From IMG/VR virus record IMGVR_UViG_3300042305_001455, positions 1 through 33,104 of that record: a DNA stretch of 33,104 nt; one strand, written 5' to 3'. Within the stretch, counting starts at the first letter, position 1. Every line of letters starts with the position of its first letter. Under the pieces are notes generated by a model. That model was not told where the DNA came from. It worked only from the letters and a program-made list of their open reading frames with translations, and did no database searches. The stretch is from a virus. Shown piece by piece: positions 20,769-27,185 of the stretch. A program made the translations under genes and the position numbers.

Positions 20769-20802
20769 GCCCGGCGGGTGGCAGGGATGCCGCCCGCCGG
20801 GC
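20769..20802 (+). terminator. Strong hairpin after the capsid gene
   Basis: A 14-bp stem with a single G-U pair (GCCCGGCGGGTGGC with GCCGCCCGCCGGGC) and six-base loop, 19 bases after the capsid stop. No U-tract follows, so it more probably protects or attenuates the capsid mRNA than terminates fully. The next gene's ribosome binding site begins 13 bases later. Confidence 0.5.
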
Positions 20803-20824
20803 TATGGCGTTCCCGGAGGGTGAC

Positions 20825-21028
20825 ATGGCCGACCAGCACCCGATCCGCCTCCTGCGGGCTTACCGGGGCTACCGGGCCGGGTCCGTGATCGACGCCACGG
20901 CTGGACTGGCGGACCGGCTCGTCCATGATGGCGTCGCGGTCCGCGAGCCGTCGCGGCCGCTGCTCGACCAGGCCCGGGACGGGGCGGTCGAGCGAGCCGT
21001 GGCCACGATCCAGCCGGAGGTCCGATGA
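20825..21028 (+). CDS. Small protein between capsid and connector
   Basis: 67 residues from ATG 20825, GGAGG five bases upstream; an ATG at 20804 in the same frame lacks a site. The sequence (IRLLRAYRGYRAGSVIDATA, GLADRLVHDGVAVRE) is like the small beta-helix proteins found after capsid in many HK97-like phages. It overlaps the connector start by GTCCGATGA-type coupling. Function unknown; a head accessory role is likely. Confidence 0.55.
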   Translation: MADQHPIRLLRAYRGYRAGSVIDATAGLADRLVHDGVAVREPSRPLLDQARDGAVERAVATIQPEVR

Positions 21029-21588
21029 TCCGCCCCGACACGCTCCGGGTCCTGACGCCGCCGGCGTCCGAGCCGATCAGCCTCGAGGAGGCGAAGCGGC
21101 AGATCGGGCTCATGGAGGACCAGGCCGAACACGACGACCTGCTCGCCGGCCAGATCGCGACGGCCCGCCGGCTGGTCGAACAGCGGCTCGGGATCGCGAT
21201 CCTGGCCACCGAGTACCGCGCGACCTGGCGGTCGGCCCCGGCGATCCTGCGGCTGCCGGCCCCGCCGCTGCTGACGGGCAGTGCCTATTCCCTGACCGTC
21301 ACCTCCGACGGCGAGGAGTTGGCCGAGGGGGACGACTACGAGATCGACCTCGACGCGGTGCCGGCCGAGATCGAGTTGTCGGCCGGGGCCGGGACGAAAG
21401 TGGTCGTGACCTACTGGGCCGGCGTCGAGCCGGGGGACGCGATCGATCCGCTGCTGCGGTCGGCGATGCTCGCCTACGTCGATCACCAGTTCAATAACCG
21501 CGGGGTCCTGGCGAGCGAATCCTCGACCGAGCTGCCGCAGGCATTCGAGACCCTGCTCGCGGCCAGCTCATGGAGCGGGGGGTGGTGA
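21025..21588 (+). CDS. Head-tail connector (gp6-like)
   Basis: 187 residues. The opening LRVLTPPASEPISLEEAKRQ, then helices with DDLLAGQIATARRLVEQRLG, a beta part (YRATWRSAPAILRLPAPPLL), and the ending RSAMLAYVDHQFNNRG are the pattern of phage gp6-like/phiE125 gp8-type connector proteins that bind under the portal. ATGA overlap with the previous gene. Position between capsid and closure genes agrees. Confidence 0.85.
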   Translation: MIRPDTLRVLTPPASEPISLEEAKRQIGLMEDQAEHDDLLAGQIATARRLVEQRLGIAILATEYRATWRSAPAILRLPAPPLLTGSAYSLTVTSDGEELAEGDDYEIDLDAVPAEIELSAGAGTKVVVTYWAGVEPGDAIDPLLRSAMLAYVDHQFNNRGVLASESSTELPQAFETLLAASSWSGGW

Positions 21589-21589
21589 C

Positions 21590-21925
21590 ATGGCCCGCCT
21601 GCCGTCCGGACTACTGACCGAGGTCTTCGAGATCCAGGAGCCGGTCTCGACCCGCAACGCCGCGGGCGAAAGCGTCACGACCTGGGAGGCCGTGCGACAG
21701 GTCTACGGCGCCTACGAGGCCGTCAGCTATTCCGAGCAGGCCCGCCGCGGGCAGATCGGCGGCAACCTCCAGGCGACGGTCCGGATCCGCTACGTCGCCG
21801 GCGTCACGGGCAGCATGCGGCTCCGGTGGGTCTCGCGGGACGACCGGATCCTCATGGTCGCCGGCGTCGTGGAACGCGGCCGCCGCGAGGAGCTCGAGCT
21901 CACCGTCGAGGAGCAGGCGACGTGA
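21590..21925 (+). CDS. Head closure protein (SPP1 gp16/head-tail joining type)
   Basis: 111 residues. A beta-barrel pattern is visible: VFEIQEPVSTRNAAGESVTT, WEAVRQVYGAYEAVS, ATVRIRYVAGVTGSMRLRW, DRILMVAGVVERGRREELEL. This matches the phage head-tail joining (stopper) family in length and in the final strand. It would close the head after packaging. Next in the standard order after the connector. Confidence 0.82.
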   Translation: MARLPSGLLTEVFEIQEPVSTRNAAGESVTTWEAVRQVYGAYEAVSYSEQARRGQIGGNLQATVRIRYVAGVTGSMRLRWVSRDDRILMVAGVVERGRREELELTVEEQAT

Positions 21926-22461
21926 TCGCGCTCAACTGGTTTACCGTGAACGGCCAGATCGGCAGCATGGTCCAGCGGTTCGCCGAACTGCCGCGGCACA
22001 TCGCGAAAAAGCATATGCGGGCCGCGGTCCGGAGGGCGATCAAGGAAGGCGTCCCAGTGCTGCGGAAGCTGACGCCGAAAGGGCTGCCACGGAACACGCG
22101 GGCCGCTGTGAAGCGAGACGCAGGCGGCCGGTTCTTGCAGGGCAGCGGCAAGAAAATGCGAATCCGCGGCGGAGCGCTGCGGCGGTCCGTGACCACGAAG
22201 GCGAAATACATCGGCCGCAATCGCGACGGCGTGGTCTACGGGGTGGTCGGCTATAGGGCCGGCACGGAAAGCCGAAAAGCGATCTGGCTGGAGTTCGGCA
22301 CGTCACGGATCAAGCCGCGCGAGATCATGCAGAAGTTTCGCCAGCAGTACGGCGGCCCGGCGGCGAAGACGCTCGCCCGAGAAATGAGGAAGGCCCTCGC
22401 GGCCGCGGCCCGCGAACTGGCCAGCGGCAAAAACTCCAACCCGAACTACCGGAGGAAGTGA
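21922..22461 (+). CDS. HK97 gp10-like tail completion protein
   Basis: 179 residues from GTG 21922 overlapping the previous stop. Basic, with helix FAELPRHIAKKHMRAAVRRA, then LRKLTPKGLPRNTRAAVKRD, a beta part and IWLEFGTSRIKPREIMQK, the conserved (A/W)LEFGTS..P word of the HK97 gp10 family. It works in joining tail to head. Its sequence has more A/T third bases than the neighbours but no sign of disruption. Confidence 0.85.
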   Translation: MIALNWFTVNGQIGSMVQRFAELPRHIAKKHMRAAVRRAIKEGVPVLRKLTPKGLPRNTRAAVKRDAGGRFLQGSGKKMRIRGGALRRSVTTKAKYIGRNRDGVVYGVVGYRAGTESRKAIWLEFGTSRIKPREIMQKFRQQYGGPAAKTLAREMRKALAAAARELASGKNSNPNYRRK

Positions 22462-22883
22462 TGGGATCCCCTCACGTTTGGCTGAAAGCCGCGATCGAGG
22501 ACGCCGTCGGCAGCGACGGCGTCACCGCGTGGCCGGTCGAGATGACCGGCGGCGGTGAGCCCCCCTACGCGGTCTACACCCGCCAGAGCACGATCCGGGA
22601 ACTGCTCCTGCCGGACGCCCTGGACGAGATCCCGGTGGCCGACGCCCTGTTCCCGGTGGCCACGTTCCAGGTCGTGGTCTTCGCCGACAGCTACGTCCAG
22701 GCCTGGGAGATCGCCGACGCGATCACGGCGGCCGTCCACAAGTTCGCCGGGACGGCCGAAGGCGAGACAATCCAGACCGCCCTTGTGACGGACGTTTCGG
22801 ACGGCGACAGCGGATTCCTCGAGGGGCGAGAGCAACCCACGTTCACGGTCGAGATCACGGTCGAGATCACCTATCAGGAGTGA
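22461..22883 (+). CDS. Tail completion protein, DUF3168/gp17-like
   Basis: 140 residues from ATG 22461, GGAGG five bases upstream; a GTG is directly upstream at 22458. It has the expected order: a helix (WLKAAIEDAVGSDGVTAWPV), PYAVYTRQST, a strand (FPVATFQVVVFADSY), helix (AWEIADAITAAVHKF) and a final strand TVEITVEITYQE. This matches tail terminator or completion proteins placed between gp10-like and tail tube genes. Confidence 0.75.
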   Translation: MGSPHVWLKAAIEDAVGSDGVTAWPVEMTGGGEPPYAVYTRQSTIRELLLPDALDEIPVADALFPVATFQVVVFADSYVQAWEIADAITAAVHKFAGTAEGETIQTALVTDVSDGDSGFLEGREQPTFTVEITVEITYQE

Positions 22884-22886
22884 CCA

Positions 22887-23276
22887 ATGCCAGACTTCGT
22901 CACGTCGCACGGCACGACGTTCACCTTCGACGGCAACACGTACAAGTGTATGGACGTGAGCCACGAGAAGAGTGCCCCGTCCCGGGAGCGGCTCGATATG
23001 ACCACGCTCGACGTGGCCCACGGCGAGGAGGCCGTGATGCTCCTGGCCCCGATCGTGCCGAAGCGCGACCCGCGGAAGTTCACGATCGCCTACCGCTCGC
23101 TCGACAACACGGTCGAGATCGAGGAGGGCACCGTGGGCGAGCTCGACACGGCCGACGGCAGCGGCACCTACCGCGTCACGGCGGCCGGCTTGAGCCGGAA
23201 GACCAACGCCTACGTCGAAGGGTCGGCCACGTTCGAGGAGCAGATCGAGGACGAGGACCAGGGCGGCGGCTCCTGA
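22887..23276 (+). CDS. Tail tube-like protein 1
   Basis: 129 residues. It has the beta-sandwich pattern of siphovirus tail tube proteins: FVTSHGTTFTFDGNTYKCMD, RERLDMTTLDVAHGEEAV, KFTIAYRSLDNTVEIEEG, TYRVTAAGLSRKT, SATFEEQI. The opening SHGTxFxFDG is shared with the next gene. Two adjacent tube-like genes are present; which one polymerises into the tube is not decided by sequence. Confidence 0.7.
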   Translation: MPDFVTSHGTTFTFDGNTYKCMDVSHEKSAPSRERLDMTTLDVAHGEEAVMLLAPIVPKRDPRKFTIAYRSLDNTVEIEEGTVGELDTADGSGTYRVTAAGLSRKTNAYVEGSATFEEQIEDEDQGGGS

Positions 23277-23291
23277 TAGGAGGGACCGCCC

Positions 23292-23699
23292 GTGCCCGGC
23301 TTCTTCTCATCTCACGGCACCGCGGAGGAGCCTACCTCCGTGGAGTTCGACGGCGTGCCGATCGGCTACCTGACCGGATTCGACTGGGAGGCCAAGGCCG
23401 GCGAGGTCCACGAGACGACCAACGTGACGAGCCCCGTGATCGGCGAGGGCGCGAACGCCCGCGTCCAGCGGCAGTACGACTGCACCAGCGTTGAGCCTGT
23501 CACGCTGAACATCACGTTCAAGGGCCCGCCGTCGTTCACCCAGGACGACCGTGGACTCAAAGCGAATCTCGTGTTTACTGCCCCCGGAGCGTCGTTTTCC
23601 GGCGAGGCGATTCTCCAGTCCTTCGCCCACTCTGGCCGCGTGAACCAGTGGAGCGAGGGCACGGCGTCGTTTCAGCTCACCGGCGTGGAGGGATCATGA
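23292..23699 (+). CDS. Tail tube-like protein 2
   Basis: 135 residues from GTG 23292 with GGAGG eight or so bases upstream. The opening PGFFSSHGT and VEFDGVPIGYLTGFDWEA resembles the previous protein, and HETTNVTSPVIG, EPVTLNITFKGP, EAILQSFAHSGRVNQ and WSEGTASFQLTG are the tail-tube pattern. Its stop is followed by the chaperone start in an ATGA overlap. It may be the major tube protein, with the previous one a tube terminator or minor copy, or the reverse. Confidence 0.7.
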   Translation: MPGFFSSHGTAEEPTSVEFDGVPIGYLTGFDWEAKAGEVHETTNVTSPVIGEGANARVQRQYDCTSVEPVTLNITFKGPPSFTQDDRGLKANLVFTAPGASFSGEAILQSFAHSGRVNQWSEGTASFQLTGVEGS

Positions 23700-24055
23700 G
23701 CCTGTCGTTCGATGAACTGCTGGACCTGGCCGCGATCAAGGGCGGGCCGCTGGAGCTCGAGGTCCAGAGTCTGGGCGGGAAGAAGGTGTTCGTCCGCAAT
23801 CCGTCGAGCGCGGACGTGGACGCGTGGCGGATGCACTGCAACCGCCACCAGGGCGGCGACGCTCCGCTGGCCGCCCGGCTGGTGCAGCTCATGCTGTGCG
23901 ACGAGCACGGCCGGCGGACCGTGCCGCAGACGGCCGAGGCCCTCGAATCGCTCGCCGCGAGCAACCCGCGGGTGATCGACGAGATCGCCAAGTTCTGCCT
24001 GCCGCTGTGCCAGGAGCCCACGGAGGAGGCGATCGACGACGAAAAAAAAGACTGA
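23696..24055 (+). CDS. Tail assembly chaperone, short form (G-like)
   Basis: 119 residues, ATG 23696 overlapping the previous stop. Helical and acidic toward the end (SFDELLDLAAIKGGPLELEV, RNPSSADVDAWRMHCN, AKFCLPLCQEPTEEAIDDEKK). It sits between tube and tape measure genes, like lambda G. The last codons before its stop (GAA AAA AAA GAC TGA) hold an A8 slippery run, and a conserved downstream frame with no start of its own follows. Ribosomes shifting by -1 there make the long form listed separately. Confidence 0.82.
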   Translation: MSLSFDELLDLAAIKGGPLELEVQSLGGKKVFVRNPSSADVDAWRMHCNRHQGGDAPLAARLVQLMLCDEHGRRTVPQTAEALESLAASNPRVIDEIAKFCLPLCQEPTEEAIDDEKKD

Positions 24056-24627
24056 GGGGCGACCCGTGGGAACTGTTCACCTACCGCCTATGCCTCCAGC
24101 TCGGCATCGCGGACGTGGAGAAGTTCAAGGCGAGGATCTCCCGGCGACAGATACGGCGATGGATGGCGTTCTATTTGATCGAGCCGTGGGGCCAGCCGTG
24201 GCTCCAGGCCGGCAGGATGACGAGTCTGATCCGGTCGGCGTTCACCGGGAGATTTGACCGGCACGACGAGGAGCGGTTCCTCATCACCTACAAGGCTGGA
24301 GACGAGTACCGGGCGAAGGTCCACCGCACGGACGCGGAGATCGCGGAGCAACTGGCGAGCCTGCCCGGTCTGAAGAAACGGAGTTCGACATGTCGGTCAT
24401 CGGCAAGGTCTCGGCCGTCTTCACGGCCAACTCGTCCGGCCTCGTCACCGGGGTCAACCAGGCCGCCGCGTCGATGCGGCGGATGGAGTCGGGGGTCTCG
24501 TCGCTGGCGGGCGGGATGCGGACGCTCGTCGCGATCCAGGGGGCCCAGTTCTTCGGCGGGATCGTCTCGGCCGCCGGCGGCTACGTCCGCTCGCTCGTCT
24601 CGATGGGGCAGGCCCAGGCCGAGGTGA
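23696..24627 (+). CDS. Tail assembly chaperone, long frameshifted form (GT-like)
   Basis: Join of 23696-24049 and 24049-24627 by -1 shifting, about 310 residues. After the shift the frame reads RLRGDPWELFTYRLCLQLG, then VEKFKARISRRQIRRWMAFY, LIEPWGQPWLQAGRMT and DEERFLITYK, the T-type domain. No start codon serves this frame before about 24162, so the frameshift is needed. The frame stays open 238 bases into the tape measure gene, where the predicted peptide becomes Arg/Ser/Pro-rich and shadow-like. Either the long tail is tolerated or the protein is processed; the T domain itself is secure. Confidence 0.75.
24022..24049 (+). promoter_or_regulatory. Programmed -1 frameshift site with upstream SD-like stimulator
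   Basis: The slippery heptamer is A AAA AAA at 24043-24049 within eight As (24042-24049), three bases ahead of the zero-frame stop (24053-24055). GGAGGAGG at 24022-24029 lies 13 bases upstream, a distance at which Shine-Dalgarno-like pairing stimulates -1 shifting in bacteria, as in dnaX. Known phage pairs G/GT use the same principle. Confidence 0.8.
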
Positions 24628-25916
24628 TCGACACCCAATCGAAGTTGGCCGCCCGGCTGGGCATGACCTATGGGGAGTTCGCCGGGCTGGCCCTCGCCGG
24701 CGACCTGGCCGGCGTGGGCATGGACAAGATCGCCATGGCAGCGACGAAGGCCGACGTCGCCTTCGTCAAGGCCCAGCGGGGCAGCAAGACCGCCCAGGCC
24801 GGGTTCGCCAATCTGGGCTTGTCGCTGGCCGACCTGTCCGGGATGTCGGCCGCGGAGCGGTTCAAGGCGATCTCGTCGGCCATCGCCGAGCTGCCGACGG
24901 AGGCCCAGCGGTCGGCGGCCGCGGTGCAGATGTTCGGCCGCGCCGGGGCCGAGCTGCTGCCGCTGTTCGCCGGCGGAGCCGAGGGGATTGCGGAGGCAGC
25001 GGCAGAAGCCGAGCGGCTTGTCGCCTCACTCACGACCGCCCAGGGGCAGGACGTGGAGGCGATGAATGACTCATTCACCAAAAGCGCAGAGGTCATAAAG
25101 CGAATCGTCCAACAAGTCGTCGCCTACCTCGCGCCGGCGATCAAGTCCGTGTCGGATCAGTTTCGCGACCTCGTCGGCTCGATCGGCGGGGCGAACATCG
25201 GCCAAACTATCGGGGACGGGATCCTCCAGGGGGCGCGGTTCCTGGCCGGCGTGGGCGACTACATCATCGCGAACTTCGGGAGCGTGTTCGAGTATTTCTC
25301 CGCAGTCGGCGAGCAGTGGGGCGCGGTGGCCGACTTCATGAACCGCGCGGCGAACTTCATGTCGGGCGTGTTCAACGCGGCCCAGGCCGGGCTCGGGATG
25401 ATCGTGCTCGGATTCACCGGGTCGTTCGAGGTCCTGGCCAGGATCGCGCAGAACATCGGCCAATACCTGGGCTTCGATACGTCGAGCATCGACGCGGTCG
25501 TGGCGGGGGCCGCGGCGTTCAACCAGTCGGTCTCCGACGGGATCTCGGAGAACCTGTCGCAAGCCCAGGCCGGATTCTCCGCGGCCTTCGCGGAGAACGC
25601 GACGCCGGTCGGGGCCGCCGTCGCCGGCCCGCTCACGACCGCCCTCGACGGCGCCATCGCCCAGGCCCAGTCGTCCGCCGCCCAGATCGAGGAGTCAGGC
25701 AAGGGCGCCGCCTCCGAGATGGCAACGGCGGTCGCGGAGGCGATCGAGCCGCAGGCCGTGAAGGGCATCGACAGCCGGTCGAGCGAGGGCGTGGCCGAGA
25801 TGTTCCGTTTGATGCGCGGCGGCGACACGGTGCAGGAGCAGCAACTCTCCGCCCTGGAGCAGATCGCGGCCAACACGAGCCAGCAGACCGAAGACGACCT
25901 GATCGCGGAGCTGTAA
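24390..25916 (+). CDS. Tail tape measure protein
   Basis: 508 residues, GGAG six bases before ATG 24390. It is Ala/Gly-rich and largely helical with several hydrophobic stretches (GAQFFGGIVSAAGGYVRSLV, FLAGVGDYIIANFG, AAQAGLGMIVLGFTG). The start, IGKVSAVFTANSSGLVTGVN and AASMRRMESGVSSLA, is typical of tape measure proteins. This large gene directly follows the chaperone pair. It sets tail length and is injected with the DNA. At 508 residues a short tail is implied. The C-terminus (EQQLSALEQIAANTSQQTED) is polar. Confidence 0.82.
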   Translation: MSVIGKVSAVFTANSSGLVTGVNQAAASMRRMESGVSSLAGGMRTLVAIQGAQFFGGIVSAAGGYVRSLVSMGQAQAEVIDTQSKLAARLGMTYGEFAGLALAGDLAGVGMDKIAMAATKADVAFVKAQRGSKTAQAGFANLGLSLADLSGMSAAERFKAISSAIAELPTEAQRSAAAVQMFGRAGAELLPLFAGGAEGIAEAAAEAERLVASLTTAQGQDVEAMNDSFTKSAEVIKRIVQQVVAYLAPAIKSVSDQFRDLVGSIGGANIGQTIGDGILQGARFLAGVGDYIIANFGSVFEYFSAVGEQWGAVADFMNRAANFMSGVFNAAQAGLGMIVLGFTGSFEVLARIAQNIGQYLGFDTSSIDAVVAGAAAFNQSVSDGISENLSQAQAGFSAAFAENATPVGAAVAGPLTTALDGAIAQAQSSAAQIEESGKGAASEMATAVAEAIEPQAVKGIDSRSSEGVAEMFRLMRGGDTVQEQQLSALEQIAANTSQQTEDDLIAEL

Positions 25917-25919
25917 GCC

Positions 25920-26831
25920 ATGGCATGGGTGAGCTACGAACGGGTGATCGAGGGGACCTCGATCTCGGGGAAGTTCGGCGAAAGCCTGCGCATCCCCGAG
26001 CGGTGGCAGATCCGGGTGGACGACCCGCTCACCAGTAAGCTCGACATTCTCGTGGGGGTCTCGACGGAGATCGGCGTGACCTGGGGCTCGCCCCACTGGG
26101 ACATCCCGCAGCTCCTCGCGATGGAGTTCGACCTCTCGCCGGTGGGCCGCGACGGCATGCGGTGGGTCCTGACCGTCCAGTATTACACCCCGCAGAACGG
26201 CAAGGCCCCGACGGAGAACGGGATCCCCGAGGACTCCTGGGAGCGCGGCGGCGGCGTGACCACCGTCCCGGCGTTCGAGGACTACGAAGGCGAGATGATC
26301 ACCAACTCCGCGGGCGATCCGCTGGAGGGCCTGCAACGCGAGCGGCCGGAGCGGTCGTGGTCGCACGTCAAACACTACACCGACGACGCCAACATGGAGG
26401 CCGACATCTCCGCGGCCGATGGCAGGGTGAACGAGAACGCGTGGGCCGACGGCGATCCGAAGACCTGGAAGTGTTATTTCAAGGGCGCGAAGCGGGTCTC
26501 GACGACGCGGCTCGACGGCACCGAGGACGGCGGCCTGCTCGAATACATCGAGGCCCAGTGGGAGTTCCGCTACGACCCGACGACATGGAAGCTCATGCCG
26601 TGGGACGTGGGCTTCATGGAGCTTGACGGGTCGGGCGGCAAGAAGACGATCACGACGGAGGACGGGAAGGCCGTGAAACAGCCGGTCGGCCTCAACACCG
26701 ACGGAACGGCCCTGGGGGCAGGCATCGAGCCGAACGTGATCCGCGACGGAGACGGGGCCGACGTGTACGGCCTGGCCGACTTCGAGGAGATCTTCGGCAC
26801 CCCGCACCTGATGCCGGAGGGCAGCTCCTGA
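25920..26831 (+). CDS. Minor tail protein candidate
   Basis: 303 residues, three bases after the tape measure stop. It is beta-rich and acidic (YERVIEGTSISGKFGESLRI, QIRVDDPLTSKLDILVGVST, CYFKGAKRVSTTRLDG). No named family is recognised. The position after tape measure is that of distal tail or baseplate proteins, so a tail tip role is inferred. Its stop overlaps the next start by one base (TGATG). Confidence 0.6.
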   Translation: MAWVSYERVIEGTSISGKFGESLRIPERWQIRVDDPLTSKLDILVGVSTEIGVTWGSPHWDIPQLLAMEFDLSPVGRDGMRWVLTVQYYTPQNGKAPTENGIPEDSWERGGGVTTVPAFEDYEGEMITNSAGDPLEGLQRERPERSWSHVKHYTDDANMEADISAADGRVNENAWADGDPKTWKCYFKGAKRVSTTRLDGTEDGGLLEYIEAQWEFRYDPTTWKLMPWDVGFMELDGSGGKKTITTEDGKAVKQPVGLNTDGTALGAGIEPNVIRDGDGADVYGLADFEEIFGTPHLMPEGSS

Positions 26832-27184
26832 TGGCCGGCGTGAAGTTCACCGAGTCGGCCGCGCGGCGGATCGCCGCCGCGACGCTGGCGGTGGAGGGCG
26901 GCGGCCGCGATCAGCCGCCGATCAAGTTCCGCGCCCCGCCGTCGGACGATGGCGGCGACGGCGAGCCGGTGCGGATCGGCAAGACGACCGCCCAGTGGAC
27001 CAAGGGCACGCTCGCCACGATCCGGCTGTACGAGGAAGGCGCGCCGCCAGGGGAGACGGCGACGTTCCCACTGGAGGAGATCGAAGACTGCGTGAACAAG
27101 TTCGGGACCGTCGCGAGCAACAAGTGGGTCGCCCTCATGAAGGGCAAGAACGGCTACTACTACCTGATCGCGGCGGAGTGCTGA
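26831..27184 (+). CDS. Hypothetical small tail-region protein
   Basis: 117 residues, TGATG overlap with the previous gene. A helix (VKFTESAARRIAAATLAVE) is followed by a disordered linker and a compact beta domain (PVRIGKTTAQWTKGTLATIR, WVALMKGKNGYYYLIAAEC). Helix-plus-barrel proteins of this style occur in tail regions of related phages without known function. It ends one base before the GTG start of the large tip protein. Confidence 0.55.
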   Translation: MAGVKFTESAARRIAAATLAVEGGGRDQPPIKFRAPPSDDGGDGEPVRIGKTTAQWTKGTLATIRLYEEGAPPGETATFPLEEIEDCVNKFGTVASNKWVALMKGKNGYYYLIAAEC

Positions 27185-27185
27185 C

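Noticed and set aside
24066-24257. GTG-started frame just after the chaperone stop as the start of the T-type gene
   Set aside because: It is in a different phase from the T-type domain, whose frame can only be entered by the -1 shift or a late internal ATG.
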